NCBI RefSeq assembly: GCF_008806595.1
Contig: NZ_VZRB01000027.1
Span: 54,504 to 118,503, forward strand
Origin: Streptomyces luteolifulvus
Lineage (GTDB): Bacteria > Actinomycetota > Actinomycetes > Streptomycetales > Streptomycetaceae
Length of the DNA stretch: 64,000 nucleotides
Reading direction: 5' to 3'
The position numbers and the translations under genes were made by a program. This document shows positions 17,685 through 28,262 of the stretch, one piece after another. Positions within the stretch are counted from its first letter, which is position 1, and each line of letters starts with the position of its first letter. The notes below the pieces were generated by a model that saw only the letters and a program-made list of their open reading frames with translations, was not told where the DNA came from and made no database searches.

Positions 17685-19130
17685 ATGACTTCCACCCACG
17701 CCTTCTGGCTCGCCGGCCGCCAGGCCACCGGCGAGGACACCTTCGACGTCGCCTCCCCCTGGGACGGCCGTCTCGTAGGCCGGGCCGCCGTGCCGACCGA
17801 CGCCCAGATCGAGGAGGCCGTCGCCGCCGCGTACGCCGTCCGCGAGGACTTCGCGGCCACCCCGGCCCATGTACGTGCCGCCGCCCTCGACCACGTCAGC
17901 AGGCGCCTGGCCGAGCGCACCGAGGAGATCGCGCAGCTCATCTCCGCCGAGAACGGCAAGCCGGTCAAGTGGGCCCGCGGCGAGGTCGGCCGCGCCGTCT
18001 CCGTGTTCCGGTTCGCCGCCGAGGAGGCCCGCCGCTTCAACGGCGGCGAGGCCCAGCGCCTCGACACCGACCTCGGCGGTCAGGGGCGCCTCGCGCTCAC
18101 CCGTCGCTTCCCGAAGGGTGTCGTCCTCGGTATCGCGCCCTTCAACTTCCCGCTCAACCTGTGCGCGCACAAGATCGCCCCGGCCATCGCCGCGGGCGCG
18201 CCGATCATCCTGAAGCCGGCGCCCGCCACCCCGCTCGCCGGCCTGGTCATCGGCGACCTCCTCGCCGAGACGGACCTCCCGGCCGGCTCCTGGAGCATCC
18301 TCCCGGTCCCCAACGACCGCATGCCCGCACTGGTCCAGGACGAGCGTCTGCCGGTCATCTCCTTCACGGGTTCCGAGAAGGTCGGCTACGCGATCATGGA
18401 CTCGGTGCCGCGCAAGCACTGCACCCTGGAGCTGGGCGGCAACGGCGCGGCCGTCGTGCTCGGCGACTACGCGAGCGACACGGACCTGGACTGGGCCGCC
18501 ACCCGCATCGCCACGTTCTCCAACTACCAGGGCGGCCAGTCCTGCATCTCGGTGCAGCGTGTGATCGCCGACGCCTCCGTGTACGACCGCCTGCTGCCGC
18601 GCATCGTCGCCGCCGTCGAGGCCCAGGTCACCGGTGACCCCTCCGACGACACGACGGACGTCGGCCCGCTGGTCAGCGAGGACGCCGCCAAGCGCGTCGA
18701 GGCGTGGGTGCAGGAAGCGGTCGAGGCGGGTGCCGGCCTCCTGACCGGTGGCAAGCGGGACGGCGCCTCGTACGCGCCGACCGTCCTGACCGACGTACCG
18801 GCGACCGCCACCCTCTCCTGCGAGGAGGCCTTCGGGCCGGTCCTCACCGTGCAGAAGGTGGACGGCGAGGCCGAGGCCTTCGCGGCCGTCAACGACTCCA
18901 AGTACGGCCTCCAGGCGGGCGTGTTCACCCACGACGTCCAGGTCGCCTTCCGCGCGCACCGCGCCCTGGAGGTCGGTGGCGTGATCATCGGCGACGTGCC
19001 CTCCTACCGTGCCGACCAGATGCCGTACGGCGGTGCCAAGCAGTCCGGCGTGGGCCGCGAGGGCGTGAAGTTCGCGATGGACGACTACACCTACGAGCGC
19101 GTGCTGGTCCTCACCGGGCTCGCCCTCTAG
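17685..19130 (+). CDS. Aldehyde dehydrogenase family protein
   Basis: This 481-residue enzyme has its catalytic Cys at 287 (GGQSCISVQR) and Glu at 249 (LELGGNG). GIAPFNFPLNLCAHK is the Rossmann-entry segment of the group that includes succinate-semialdehyde and lactaldehyde-type dehydrogenases. The start at ATG 17685 (MTSTHAFWLAG) fits the family. The open frame runs back to 17463 but is low-complexity there. Next to gabT and a PucR-type regulator, the most economical role is oxidation of succinate semialdehyde to succinate. The SSADH signature cannot be proven by eye, and other acyl or amino aldehydes are possible. Confidence 0.85.
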   Translation: MTSTHAFWLAGRQATGEDTFDVASPWDGRLVGRAAVPTDAQIEEAVAAAYAVREDFAATPAHVRAAALDHVSRRLAERTEEIAQLISAENGKPVKWARGEVGRAVSVFRFAAEEARRFNGGEAQRLDTDLGGQGRLALTRRFPKGVVLGIAPFNFPLNLCAHKIAPAIAAGAPIILKPAPATPLAGLVIGDLLAETDLPAGSWSILPVPNDRMPALVQDERLPVISFTGSEKVGYAIMDSVPRKHCTLELGGNGAAVVLGDYASDTDLDWAATRIATFSNYQGGQSCISVQRVIADASVYDRLLPRIVAAVEAQVTGDPSDDTTDVGPLVSEDAAKRVEAWVQEAVEAGAGLLTGGKRDGASYAPTVLTDVPATATLSCEEAFGPVLTVQKVDGEAEAFAAVNDSKYGLQAGVFTHDVQVAFRAHRALEVGGVIIGDVPSYRADQMPYGGAKQSGVGREGVKFAMDDYTYERVLVLTGLAL

Positions 19131-19295
19131 CCGAATCAGGTCGTCCAAGAAGGGGCCCGGCACGGATGCCTTCCGTCCTCGGGCGGCCTGGACTTCCGGA
19201 CCAACGAGCTGACGGTCAGTAGCAGTTGAGCCACAGGGAGCCGTTCCGGTCATTCACCGGGACGGCTCCGCGCCCGCCGCGCCGCATCGGGTTTC

Positions 19296-19886
19296 ATGAC
19301 GTCCATGCGTCATGCCACCTCCCACCGTCATGTCCTGGCCGCGGCCGCCCTGACCGCGGCTGCCCTGCTCGCCGCGCCGGGCCCTGCGGCCGCCGCCGCC
19401 GCGCCCTCGTCACTGCGCCCCGTCGCCATCCTCTCCGCCGAACGCCTCGCCACCGCCGACCTGGTCGCTGCCGCGAAGTGGGGCACCGACAGCCCCATCG
19501 ACGACCCCGCCCGGGAGCAGCAGGTTCTCGACTCCGTGGCCGCCCAGGCGGAGCAGATCGGCGCCGATCCGGACGAGGCGCGGCGGATCTTCCGTGACCA
19601 GATCGAGGCGAACAAGATCGTCCAGCGTGGGTTGCACCGGTGGTGGACCGTCCATCCGGAGCAGGCGCCGACCACCAAGCCGGACCTGAACGTCGTCCGG
19701 CAGAAGATCAACCGCATCAACACCGAGCTCGTCCAGGCCCTGGCCGTCTCCACACCGCAGCGCGCCGCGCCGTCCTGCCGGCCGGAGCTCGCCCTCGCCG
19801 TGCTCCAGGTCCACCGCGACACCCACCCGGATCCGCTGCACACGGTCGCGCTCGCGCGCTCTCTCACGTCGGTTTGCGAGAGCTGA
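19296..19886 (+). CDS. Secreted chorismate mutase (AroQ gamma type)
   Basis: This 196-residue protein starts with a Sec signal peptide (about residues 1-36, ending AAAAA). An all-helical chorismate mutase domain with the secreted AroQ layout follows: LVAAAKWGTDSPIDDPAREQQVL, then ADPDEARRIFRDQIEANKIVQ. These hold the expected Lys, Asp, Arg and Glu residues of the active site. It should convert chorismate to prephenate, but outside the membrane. Secreted versions are known in mycobacteria and some pathogens, and their role is unresolved. Two Cys near the C-terminus (PSCRPEL and TSVCES) could form a disulphide in the exported protein. No shikimate-pathway gene is adjacent. Confidence 0.85.
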   Translation: MTSMRHATSHRHVLAAAALTAAALLAAPGPAAAAAAPSSLRPVAILSAERLATADLVAAAKWGTDSPIDDPAREQQVLDSVAAQAEQIGADPDEARRIFRDQIEANKIVQRGLHRWWTVHPEQAPTTKPDLNVVRQKINRINTELVQALAVSTPQRAAPSCRPELALAVLQVHRDTHPDPLHTVALARSLTSVCES

Positions 19887-20126
19887 GCCCCAGGCACTCG
19901 TTAGGCGCAAACTGCTCAGCAACGACAAGTACGTCTCCGGCATCGAGTCCGGCCCGAGGTTTTCAAGGGTTCCGGCCGTCCGGACACCTGGGCGTACCCG
20001 GTGGACATCGGCTGAACGACGACGCGAGGGGTGGTGGCCAGGCCTGGGATCGGGTACATACGATCGAGTAGCACCCGTCGGTAACCAATACGGTCCAAGA
20101 TCCCGATTCGCGGCGAGGTGAGCCTC

Positions 20127-22067
20127 ATGTCCGCTCCACCCACCCCCTCTTCCCGACCCAACGTCACTGAGCGTGAGGCCCGCCAGGTGGCGGAGGCGGC
20201 CCGGGAACAGGACTGGCGCAAGCCCAGCTTCGCCAAGGAACTGTTCCTCGGCCGCTTCCGGCTCGACCTGGTCCACCCGCACCCCACCCCCGCCACCGAG
20301 GCCGTGCAGCGCGGCGAGGAGTTTCTCGCCAAGCTCCGCGACTTCTGCGAGACGAAGGTGGACGCGGCCCTGATCGAGCGCGAGGCCAGGATCCCCGACG
20401 AGGTCATCAACGGGCTCAAGGAGCTCGGCGCCCTCGGCATGAAGATCGACACCAAGTACGGCGGGCTCGGCCTGACCCAGGTGTACTACAACAAGGCGCT
20501 GACCCTGGTGGGCTCGGCCAGCCCGGCGATCGGCGTCCTGCTGTCGGCGCACCAGTCGATCGGCCTGCCGCAGCCGCTGAAGCTGTTCGGCACGCCCGAG
20601 CAGAAGGAGGCGTACCTGCCGCGGTGCGCGCGCACCGACATCAGCGCCTTCCTGCTCACCGAGCCCGACGTCGGTTCCGACCCGGCACGCCTCGCCACCT
20701 CGGCCGTGCCCGACGGGGACGACTACGTCCTCGACGGAGTGAAGCTGTGGACCACCAACGGCGTCGTCGCCGACCTGCTGGTCGTGATGGCCCGGGTGCC
20801 GAAGAGCGAGGGCCACAAGGGCGGCATCACCGCCTTCGTCGTGGAGACCAACTCGCCCGGCGTCACCGTCGAGAACCGCAACGCCTTCATGGGCCTGCGC
20901 GGCATCGAGAACGGGGTCACCCGCTTCCACCAGGTCCGGGTCCCGGCCGCCAACCGCATCGGCCCCGAGGGCGCGGGGCTGAAGATCGCCCTCACCACCC
21001 TCAACACCGGCCGGCTCTCCCTCCCGGCGTCCTGTGTGGCCGCCGGCAAGTGGTGTCTGAAGATCGCCCGTGAGTGGTCGGCGGCCCGCGAGCAGTGGGG
21101 CAAGCCGATCGCCCAGCACGAGGCGGTGGGCTCGAAGATCTCGTTCATCGCGGCCACCACCTTTGCCCTGGAGGCGGTGACGGACCTGTCCTCGCAGATG
21201 GCCGACGAGGACCGCAACGACATCCGCATCGAGGGCGCGCTCGCCAAGCTCTTCGCCTCCGAGATGGGCTGGCGCATCGCCGACGAGCTCGTCCAGATCC
21301 GCGGCGGCCGGGGCTTCGAGACGGCGGAGTCCCTCGCCGCCCGCGGTGAACGCGCCGTCCCCGCCGAACAGGTGCTGCGCGACCTGCGGATCAACCGTAT
21401 CTTCGAGGGCTCCACCGAGATCATGCACCTGCTGATCGCGCGTGAGGCCGTCGACGCCCATCTGTCGGTCGCCGGTGATCTGATCGACCCCGACAAGTCC
21501 CTGTCGGACAAGGCGAAGGCGGGCGCCAACGCGGGCATGTTCTACGCCAAGTGGCTGCCGAAACTCGTCGCGGGTCCGGGACAACTCCCGCGCTCCTACG
21601 GCGAGTTCAGGCACGGCGTGGACCTCTCCGGCCATCTGCGCTACGTCGAGCGCACGGCCCGCAAGCTCGCCCGCTCCACCTTCTACGCCATGTCCCGCTG
21701 GCAGGGCCGGATGGAGACCAAGCAGGGCTTCCTGGGCCGGATCGTCGACATCGGGGCCGAGCTGTTCGCGATGAGCGCGGCCTGTGTCCGTGCCGAACTC
21801 CTGCGCGGCCAGGGCGACCACGGCCGCGAGTCCTACCAGCTCGCCGACGCCTTCTGCCGCCAGTCCCGCCTCCGCGTCGAGGAACTCTTCGGCCGCCTGT
21901 GGAGCAACACCGACGACCTGGACCGCAAGGTCGTCAAGGGCGTCATGGCGGGCACCTACGAATGGCTGGAGGAGGGCATCGTCGACCCGTCGGGCGAGGG
22001 CCCGTGGATCGCCGACGCGACGCCCGGGCCCTCGGAGAAGGAGAACGTGCACCGGCCCGTCAGGTGA
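20127..22067 (+). CDS. Acyl-CoA dehydrogenase, large C-terminally extended type
   Basis: This 646-residue flavoenzyme oxidises an acyl-CoA to the enoyl-CoA. The usual fold occupies about residues 60-430, with AFLLTEPDVGSDPA in the FAD-binding region and RIFEGSTEIMHLLIAREAV at the end of the core. A further 200 residues of mostly helical sequence follow, as in long FadE-type and VLCAD-like members. The ATG at 20127 has GAGGTGA at a good distance; a GTG three codons earlier is less likely. The 240-base gap before it shows no clear feature beyond possible promoter sequence. Chain-length preference is unknown. Confidence 0.88.
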   Translation: MSAPPTPSSRPNVTEREARQVAEAAREQDWRKPSFAKELFLGRFRLDLVHPHPTPATEAVQRGEEFLAKLRDFCETKVDAALIEREARIPDEVINGLKELGALGMKIDTKYGGLGLTQVYYNKALTLVGSASPAIGVLLSAHQSIGLPQPLKLFGTPEQKEAYLPRCARTDISAFLLTEPDVGSDPARLATSAVPDGDDYVLDGVKLWTTNGVVADLLVVMARVPKSEGHKGGITAFVVETNSPGVTVENRNAFMGLRGIENGVTRFHQVRVPAANRIGPEGAGLKIALTTLNTGRLSLPASCVAAGKWCLKIAREWSAAREQWGKPIAQHEAVGSKISFIAATTFALEAVTDLSSQMADEDRNDIRIEGALAKLFASEMGWRIADELVQIRGGRGFETAESLAARGERAVPAEQVLRDLRINRIFEGSTEIMHLLIAREAVDAHLSVAGDLIDPDKSLSDKAKAGANAGMFYAKWLPKLVAGPGQLPRSYGEFRHGVDLSGHLRYVERTARKLARSTFYAMSRWQGRMETKQGFLGRIVDIGAELFAMSAACVRAELLRGQGDHGRESYQLADAFCRQSRLRVEELFGRLWSNTDDLDRKVVKGVMAGTYEWLEEGIVDPSGEGPWIADATPGPSEKENVHRPVR

Positions 22068-22093
22068 GTGACCCGCGGGGCGGTGGCGCCAGT

Positions 22094-22564
22094 TCAGCAG
22101 TACTTGTAGCCGCTGCCCCGCGAGGACCACGAGCACGAGTCGACCTTGGTGCCGTTCGCCTTGTAGAGCTTGGCGGTGTCACCGGTGTTGTTCCAGACGT
22201 ACCAGGAGCGGCCCCAGTACTTGTGGGCCCCGGTGTTGGTGCCCTTGCCGGTGTGCACCGTCTTGGAGGCGCCGGAGCCGATCCGCACATCGCCGAAGGT
22301 GTACGTGTAGCCCGTCTCGTCCTTGATCTTCCAGCCCTTGAGGGAGACCGTCGACGAGGTCGAGTTCTTGATCCTGACCCACTCGCCGTTGAGGCTCGTG
22401 TTGGAGCCGCTGTCCGGGGACCCGGGGCTGTCGTAGTACACCTTGGAGAGGTGAACGGATCCGGCGGCCTGGGCCGGAGAGCTGAGCAGGGTGCCCGTGA
22501 GCAGGGCGGCGCCCGCGAGCGCGGGCAGGGCTGCGCGCAGGCGCAGGGAAACCAAGGAAAGCAT
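22094..22564 (-). CDS. Secreted lamin-tail-domain protein
   Basis: This 156-residue protein starts at ATG 22564 with GGGGGGA upstream. It has a Sec signal (MLSLVSLRL to about SPAQA), then a single beta-rich lamin-tail domain: HLSKVYYDSPG, NGEWVRIKNSTSSTVSLKGWKI, and WNNTGDTAKLYKANGTKVDSCSW. Two Cys at the C-terminus (DSCSW and KYC) probably pair. Lamin-tail domains in secreted bacterial proteins are presumed binding modules; the partner is unknown. It is convergent with the acyl-CoA dehydrogenase gene and divergent from dxr. Confidence 0.85.
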   Translation of the reverse strand: MLSLVSLRLRAALPALAGAALLTGTLLSSPAQAAGSVHLSKVYYDSPGSPDSGSNTSLNGEWVRIKNSTSSTVSLKGWKIKDETGYTYTFGDVRIGSGASKTVHTGKGTNTGAHKYWGRSWYVWNNTGDTAKLYKANGTKVDSCSWSSRGSGYKYC

Positions 22565-22750
22565 GGAGAAATCCCCCCGGATGTCGTCCTTCGGCCGGTC
22601 ATGCACCGGCCACGACAGAAGTGTTATCACACGATCTTCACCTCGGCTTCACAACGGGGAATCTGTTTCATTCGGTGGCGAGAGCAGACAAGACACCCGC
22701 CCGAGGGACGTGCTGTCCTCCCGGAGCTGCGTTACGGCAACAATGGAGGG

Positions 22751-24007
22751 ATGAGCGACAGTCCAGCCCCACTCGCCGACCCACATCTCGTCCACGACCC
22801 CGTGGCGGGCGACGGCCCGAAGGACGTGGTGATCCTCGGCTCCACCGGCTCGATCGGCACCCAGGCCATCGACCTCGTGCTGCGCAACCCCGACCGCTTC
22901 CGGGTCACCGCGCTCTCCGCCAACGGCGGACGGGTCGCCCTCCTCGCCGAGCAGGCGCACCGGCTCCGGGTGCGGACCGTGGCTGTCGCCCGCGAGGACG
23001 TCGTACCGGCGCTGCGTGAGGCGCTCACCGCGCAGTACGGCGCGGGGGAGCCGATCCCCGAGATCCTCGCCGGAGCAGAGGCGGCCGCCCGGGTCGCCGC
23101 CTCCGACTGCCACACCGTCCTCAACGGCATCACCGGCTCCATCGGCCTCGCCCCGACCCTCGCCGCCCTGGAGGCGGGACGCACCCTCGCGCTCGCCAAC
23201 AAGGAGTCGCTCATCGTGGGCGGCCCGCTGGTCAAGGCCCTCGCCAAGCCCGGGCAGATCATCCCGGTCGACTCCGAGCACGCCGCCCTCTTCCAGGCCC
23301 TGGCGGCCGGCACCCGGGCGGACGTACGCAAGCTCGTCGTCACGGCGTCCGGCGGCCCCTTCCGCGGCCGCACCAAGGAGCAGCTGGCGCACGTCACCGT
23401 CGAGGACGCCCTCGCCCACCCCACCTGGGCCATGGGGCCGGTCATCACCATCAACTCCGCGACCCTCGTCAACAAGGGCCTGGAGGTCATCGAGGCACAC
23501 CTGCTGTACGACATTCCCTTCGATCGCATTGAGGTCGTCGTGCACCCGCAGTCGTATGTCCACTCGATGGTTGAGTTCACGGACGGATCGACACTGGCCC
23601 AGGCGACGCCCCCCGACATGTGCGGGCCCATCGCCATCGGTCTCGGCTGGCCCGAGCGCGTCCCCGACGCCGCCCCGGCCTTCGACTGGAGCACCGCCTC
23701 GACGTGGGAGTTCTTCCCGCTCGACAACGACGCCTTCCCCTCGGTCGGCCTCGCCCGGCACGTGGGACGGCTCGCGGGCACCGCCCCGGCGGTGTTCAAT
23801 GCGGCCAACGAGGAGTGCGTGGAGGCCTTCCGGGCCGGCGCGCTGCCGTTCAACGGGATCATGGAGACGGTGACACGCGTGGTGGAGGAGCACGGCACCC
23901 CGCGCACGGGAACCTCGCTCACCGTCGCGGACGTCCTCGAAGCGGAGACCTGGGCCCGCACCCGGACCCGGGAACTGACGGCACAGACGGCGGAGGCCCG
24001 TGCATGA
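22751..24007 (+). CDS. dxr: 1-deoxy-D-xylulose-5-phosphate reductoisomerase
   Basis: This 418-residue enzyme makes 2-C-methyl-D-erythritol 4-phosphate in the non-mevalonate isoprenoid pathway, using NADPH and a divalent metal. The NADPH motif is ILGSTGSIGTQAIDL (about residues 28-42). LANKESLIVGG and PVDSEHAALFQ hold metal and substrate ligands. HPQSYVHSMVEFTDGS is the flexible-loop region. The frame is open far upstream, but alignment begins near MSDSPAPL. GGAGGG directly abuts this ATG, which is unusually close, so a GTG about 17 codons in remains an alternative. It overlaps the protease gene by four bases; ispG follows that, so pathway steps flank the protease. Confidence 0.93.
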   Translation: MSDSPAPLADPHLVHDPVAGDGPKDVVILGSTGSIGTQAIDLVLRNPDRFRVTALSANGGRVALLAEQAHRLRVRTVAVAREDVVPALREALTAQYGAGEPIPEILAGAEAAARVAASDCHTVLNGITGSIGLAPTLAALEAGRTLALANKESLIVGGPLVKALAKPGQIIPVDSEHAALFQALAAGTRADVRKLVVTASGGPFRGRTKEQLAHVTVEDALAHPTWAMGPVITINSATLVNKGLEVIEAHLLYDIPFDRIEVVVHPQSYVHSMVEFTDGSTLAQATPPDMCGPIAIGLGWPERVPDAAPAFDWSTASTWEFFPLDNDAFPSVGLARHVGRLAGTAPAVFNAANEECVEAFRAGALPFNGIMETVTRVVEEHGTPRTGTSLTVADVLEAETWARTRTRELTAQTAEARA

Positions 24008-25308
24008 CATCCCTGATGATGATCCTCGGCATAGTCGTCTTCGCGTTCGGCCTGCTGGTCTCGATCGCGTGGCACGAGCTGGGGCATCTGTCCACGGCCA
24101 AGCTCTTCGGCATCCGCGTGCCGCAGTACATGGTCGGTTTCGGCCCGACCATCTGGTCGCGCAAGAAGGGTGAGACCGAGTACGGGATCAAGGCCATCCC
24201 GTTCGGCGGCTACATCCGGATGATCGGCATGTTCCCGCCGGGACCCGACGGCCGTCTCGAAGCACGCTCCACCTCCCCCTGGCGCGGCATGATCGAGGAC
24301 GCCCGTTCGGCCGCGTTCGAGGAGCTGAAGCCGGGTGACGAGACCCGCCTCTTCTACACCCGCGCGCCCTGGAAGCGCGTCATCGTGATGTTCGCGGGCC
24401 CGTTCATGAACCTCATCCTGGCCGTGGCCCTGTTCTTCGCCGTCCTCATGGGCTTCGGCGTCGCCCAGCAGACCACCACCGTCAGCTCGGTCTCCCAGTG
24501 CGTCATCGCACAGAGCGAGAACCGCGACACCTGCAAGAAGTCCGACCCCGCCGCGCCGGCCGCCGCCGCGGGTCTCAAGCCGGGCGACAAGATCGTCTCG
24601 TTCAACGGCGTGCGGACCGACGACTGGAACAAGCTCTCCGACCTCATCCGTGCCAACCCCGGCAAGGACGTGCCGATCGTCGTCGAACGCAAGGGACAGG
24701 ACGTCACCCTGCACGCGAAGATCGCCACCAACCAGGTCGCGAAGAAGGACTCCGGCGGACAGGTCGTCCCGGACCAGTACGTCAACGCCGGCTTCCTCGG
24801 CTTCAGCGCCGCCACCGGCATCGTGAAGCAGGACTTCGGCGAGTCCGTGACCTGGATGGGCGACCGGGTCGGCGACGCCGTCGACTCCCTCGCCGCCCTG
24901 CCCGCCAAGATCCCCGGCCTGTGGGACGCGGCCTTCGGCGACGGCGAGCGCGCCGACGACTCGCCCATGGGCGTGGTCGGCGCGGCCCGCGTCGGCGGCG
25001 AGATCTTCACCCTCGACATCCCGGCCACCCAGCAGCTCGCCATGTTCGTGATGCTGGTCGCGGGCTTCAACCTCTCCCTGTTCCTCTTCAACATGCTCCC
25101 GCTGCTGCCGCTGGACGGCGGCCACATCGCGGGCGCGCTGTGGGAGTCGCTGCGCCGCAACACGGCGAAGGTGCTGCGCCGGCCGGACCCGGGTCCCTTC
25201 GACGTGGCGAAGCTGATGCCGGTCGCCTACGTGGTCGCCGGGATCTTCGTCTGCTTCACCATCCTGGTGCTGATCGCGGACGTGGTTAACCCGGTGCGCA
25301 TCTCCTAG
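24004..25308 (+). CDS. Site-2 intramembrane metalloprotease (RseP/Rip1 family)
   Basis: This 434-residue membrane protease cleaves substrates, typically anti-sigma factors, within the bilayer. The zinc motif HELGH is at residues 24-28 in the first helix, and the third ligand is in NMLPLLPLDGGHI of a later helix. One PDZ-like domain lies between, around GLKPGDKIVSFNGV. The ATG overlaps the dxr stop (ATGA), indicating coupling. The dxr-rip-ispG order is conserved in actinobacteria, including mycobacteria (family knowledge). Substrates in this organism cannot be deduced here. A 14-bp hairpin follows the stop. Confidence 0.93.
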   Translation: MTSLMMILGIVVFAFGLLVSIAWHELGHLSTAKLFGIRVPQYMVGFGPTIWSRKKGETEYGIKAIPFGGYIRMIGMFPPGPDGRLEARSTSPWRGMIEDARSAAFEELKPGDETRLFYTRAPWKRVIVMFAGPFMNLILAVALFFAVLMGFGVAQQTTTVSSVSQCVIAQSENRDTCKKSDPAAPAAAAGLKPGDKIVSFNGVRTDDWNKLSDLIRANPGKDVPIVVERKGQDVTLHAKIATNQVAKKDSGGQVVPDQYVNAGFLGFSAATGIVKQDFGESVTWMGDRVGDAVDSLAALPAKIPGLWDAAFGDGERADDSPMGVVGAARVGGEIFTLDIPATQQLAMFVMLVAGFNLSLFLFNMLPLLPLDGGHIAGALWESLRRNTAKVLRRPDPGPFDVAKLMPVAYVVAGIFVCFTILVLIADVVNPVRIS

Positions 25309-25321
25309 TCACACGGTGTTC

Positions 25322-25356
25322 GAGGCGGCCCGGAATGCTCGTTTCCGGGCCGCCTC
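25322..25356 (+). terminator. Hairpin terminator after the site-2 protease gene
   Basis: GAGGCGGCCCGGAA (25322-25335) and TTCCGGGCCGCCTC (25343-25356) form a perfect 14-bp stem with a seven-base loop. It starts 14 bases after the stop. It probably separates dxr-protease from ispG, implying ispG has its own promoter in the following 120 bases. Confidence 0.8.
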
Positions 25357-25476
25357 TCATCGGGTGCCGTTACCGGCGTGGTGTGCTCCGTCCCTGGCAT
25401 GTGCCGTAATCTCGAAGCCTGGAGCCCGCCGCTGACGGGACCGGACCTTGATCCACGACTTGGGGTTGCACAGCAG

Positions 25477-26634
<1,158 letters not shown>

Positions 26635-26761
26635 CGGGACGTCCGGCGCCGCAGAGGGCTTCAGGTCACGTGCAGACGTACGGCACCCTCCACGGGGCGG
26701 CGCCGCCCAGTTTCCGCAGGTACAGTGCGGGGATCAGCAGACCCTAGGTGAGGCCCCGCAC

Positions 26762-27610
26762 GTGTTGACCCAGACCACCTCCCGGGTTCTCGAACCGAGC
26801 GACCTGGACGCCGCGCTCGCCGTCCTCCACCGCGAGCCGGTCGTGAACGCCTTCGTGACCGCCCGGGTGCAGGTCGCCGGCCTCGACCCCTGGCGGCTCG
26901 GCGGCGAGATGTGGGGCTGGTACGAGGACGGCATGCTGACGTCCCTGTGCTACGCGGGCGCCAACCTGGTCCCGATCTGCGCCACTGCGCGGGCCGTACG
27001 CGCCTTCGCCGACCGCGCCCGCCGGGCCGGCCGCCGCTGCTCGTCCATCGTCGGCCCGGCCGACCCCACCGCCGCACTGTGGCGTCTGCTCGAACCCAGC
27101 TGGGGCCCGCCCCGCGAGGTCCGCGCCCACCAGCCGCTCATGGTCACCGACCGCATGCCCGCCGACATCGCCCCGGATCCGTACGTCCGCCGTATCCGCA
27201 AGGACGAGATGGAGACGATCATGCCCGCGTGCGTGGCGATGTTCACCGAGGAGGTCGGCGTCTCCCCGCTCGCGGGGGACGGCGGGCTGCTGTACCAGGC
27301 CCGCGTCGCCGAACTCGTCGGCTCCGGCCGCTCCTTCGCCCGCCTCGGCCCCGACGGCAACGTCGTCTTCAAGGCGGAGATCGGCGCCGCGACCGACCGC
27401 GCCTGCCAGATCCAGGGCGTGTGGGTGGACCCCGCATACCGGGGCAGGGGAGTGGCGGCCCCGGGCATGGCGGCGGTGCTCCGCTACGCGCTCGCGGACG
27501 TCGCCCCGGTGGTGAGCCTGTACGTCAACGACTTCAACACCCCTGCCCGCAGGACCTACCGGCGGGTGGGCTTCCAGGAGATCGGTGAGTTCATGAGCGT
27601 CCTTTTCTGA
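26762..27610 (+). CDS. GNAT acetyltransferase with N-terminal DUF4081 domain
   Basis: This 282-residue protein starts at GTG. The first 120 residues form the DUF4081-type domain (LDAALAVLHREPVVNAFV). The C-terminal half is a GNAT fold with the acetyl-CoA loop VDPAYRGRGVAAPGMAAVLR and a late LYVNDFNTPARRTYRRVGF. The substrate is unknown. The gene sits between ispG and a second GNAT gene 17 bases downstream, and the pair may be one transcript. Confidence 0.85.
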   Translation: MLTQTTSRVLEPSDLDAALAVLHREPVVNAFVTARVQVAGLDPWRLGGEMWGWYEDGMLTSLCYAGANLVPICATARAVRAFADRARRAGRRCSSIVGPADPTAALWRLLEPSWGPPREVRAHQPLMVTDRMPADIAPDPYVRRIRKDEMETIMPACVAMFTEEVGVSPLAGDGGLLYQARVAELVGSGRSFARLGPDGNVVFKAEIGAATDRACQIQGVWVDPAYRGRGVAAPGMAAVLRYALADVAPVVSLYVNDFNTPARRTYRRVGFQEIGEFMSVLF

Positions 27611-27627
27611 GCGGGTACTCTCCCCAC

Positions 27628-28191
27628 ATGCGATTTCCCGGTCACGGCCGCCCCCACCCCGCAGACATCGTGATCGGCCCCCTCGACCTCTCCGCCCACG
27701 TGGACGAGGCCCTCGCGGTCCAGGCGGTGGCCTTCGGCCTCGGCGCCGACGAGATCGCCGTACGCCGTCAGATCGTCCTGCGGCACATGGCCTACCCGGG
27801 AGCCCGCGCCCTAGGTGCCACGACCGCCGGCCGGCTCGTCGGCTTCGTGTACGGCATGCCCAACGACCGCACCCACTGGTGGTCCACCGTCGTGGAGCCG
27901 TATCTGCGCGCCCGGGGCCACGACGACTGGCTCGACAACTCCTTCGTGATCACTGAGCTGCACGTCCACCCGAGCTACCAGAACCGGGGCGTCGGCCGCG
28001 GGCTGATCACCGCGATCACGGACACCGCCGTCGAACCCCGCTCGATCCTCTCCGCGATCGACACCGACAGCCCCGCCCGCGGCCTCTACCACTCCCTCGG
28101 CTACCGGGACCTGGCTCGCCAGGTCCTGTTCCCCAGCGCCCCCAAGCCGTATGCCGTGATGGGCGCCCCGCTGCCTCTCCTTCGCCGCTAA
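27628..28191 (+). CDS. GNAT N-acetyltransferase
   Basis: This 187-residue protein has a GNAT core: LHVHPSYQNRGVGRGLI is the acetyl-CoA binding motif at about residues 111-127, and SPARGLYHSLGYRDL is the C-terminal motif. The substrate cannot be told. It lies 17 bases after another acetyltransferase gene and 71 bases before proS. Confidence 0.85.
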   Translation: MRFPGHGRPHPADIVIGPLDLSAHVDEALAVQAVAFGLGADEIAVRRQIVLRHMAYPGARALGATTAGRLVGFVYGMPNDRTHWWSTVVEPYLRARGHDDWLDNSFVITELHVHPSYQNRGVGRGLITAITDTAVEPRSILSAIDTDSPARGLYHSLGYRDLARQVLFPSAPKPYAVMGAPLPLLRR

Positions 28192-28262
28192 CCGATTTCC
28201 ACCGTCCCGTCCCACCCCGCTAACCTCCTGGCATCACCCTTACGCAGCAGGAGTACGAGAAC

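Noticed and set aside
19887..20126. Possible small gene or RNA between the chorismate mutase and acyl-CoA dehydrogenase genes
   Set aside because: No coding pattern, stem or promoter was convincing; nothing beyond ordinary intergenic sequence is supported.
22068..22093. Terminator between the convergent acyl-CoA dehydrogenase and lamin-tail genes
   Set aside because: Only 26 bases lie between the stops, and no stem of useful length is formed.
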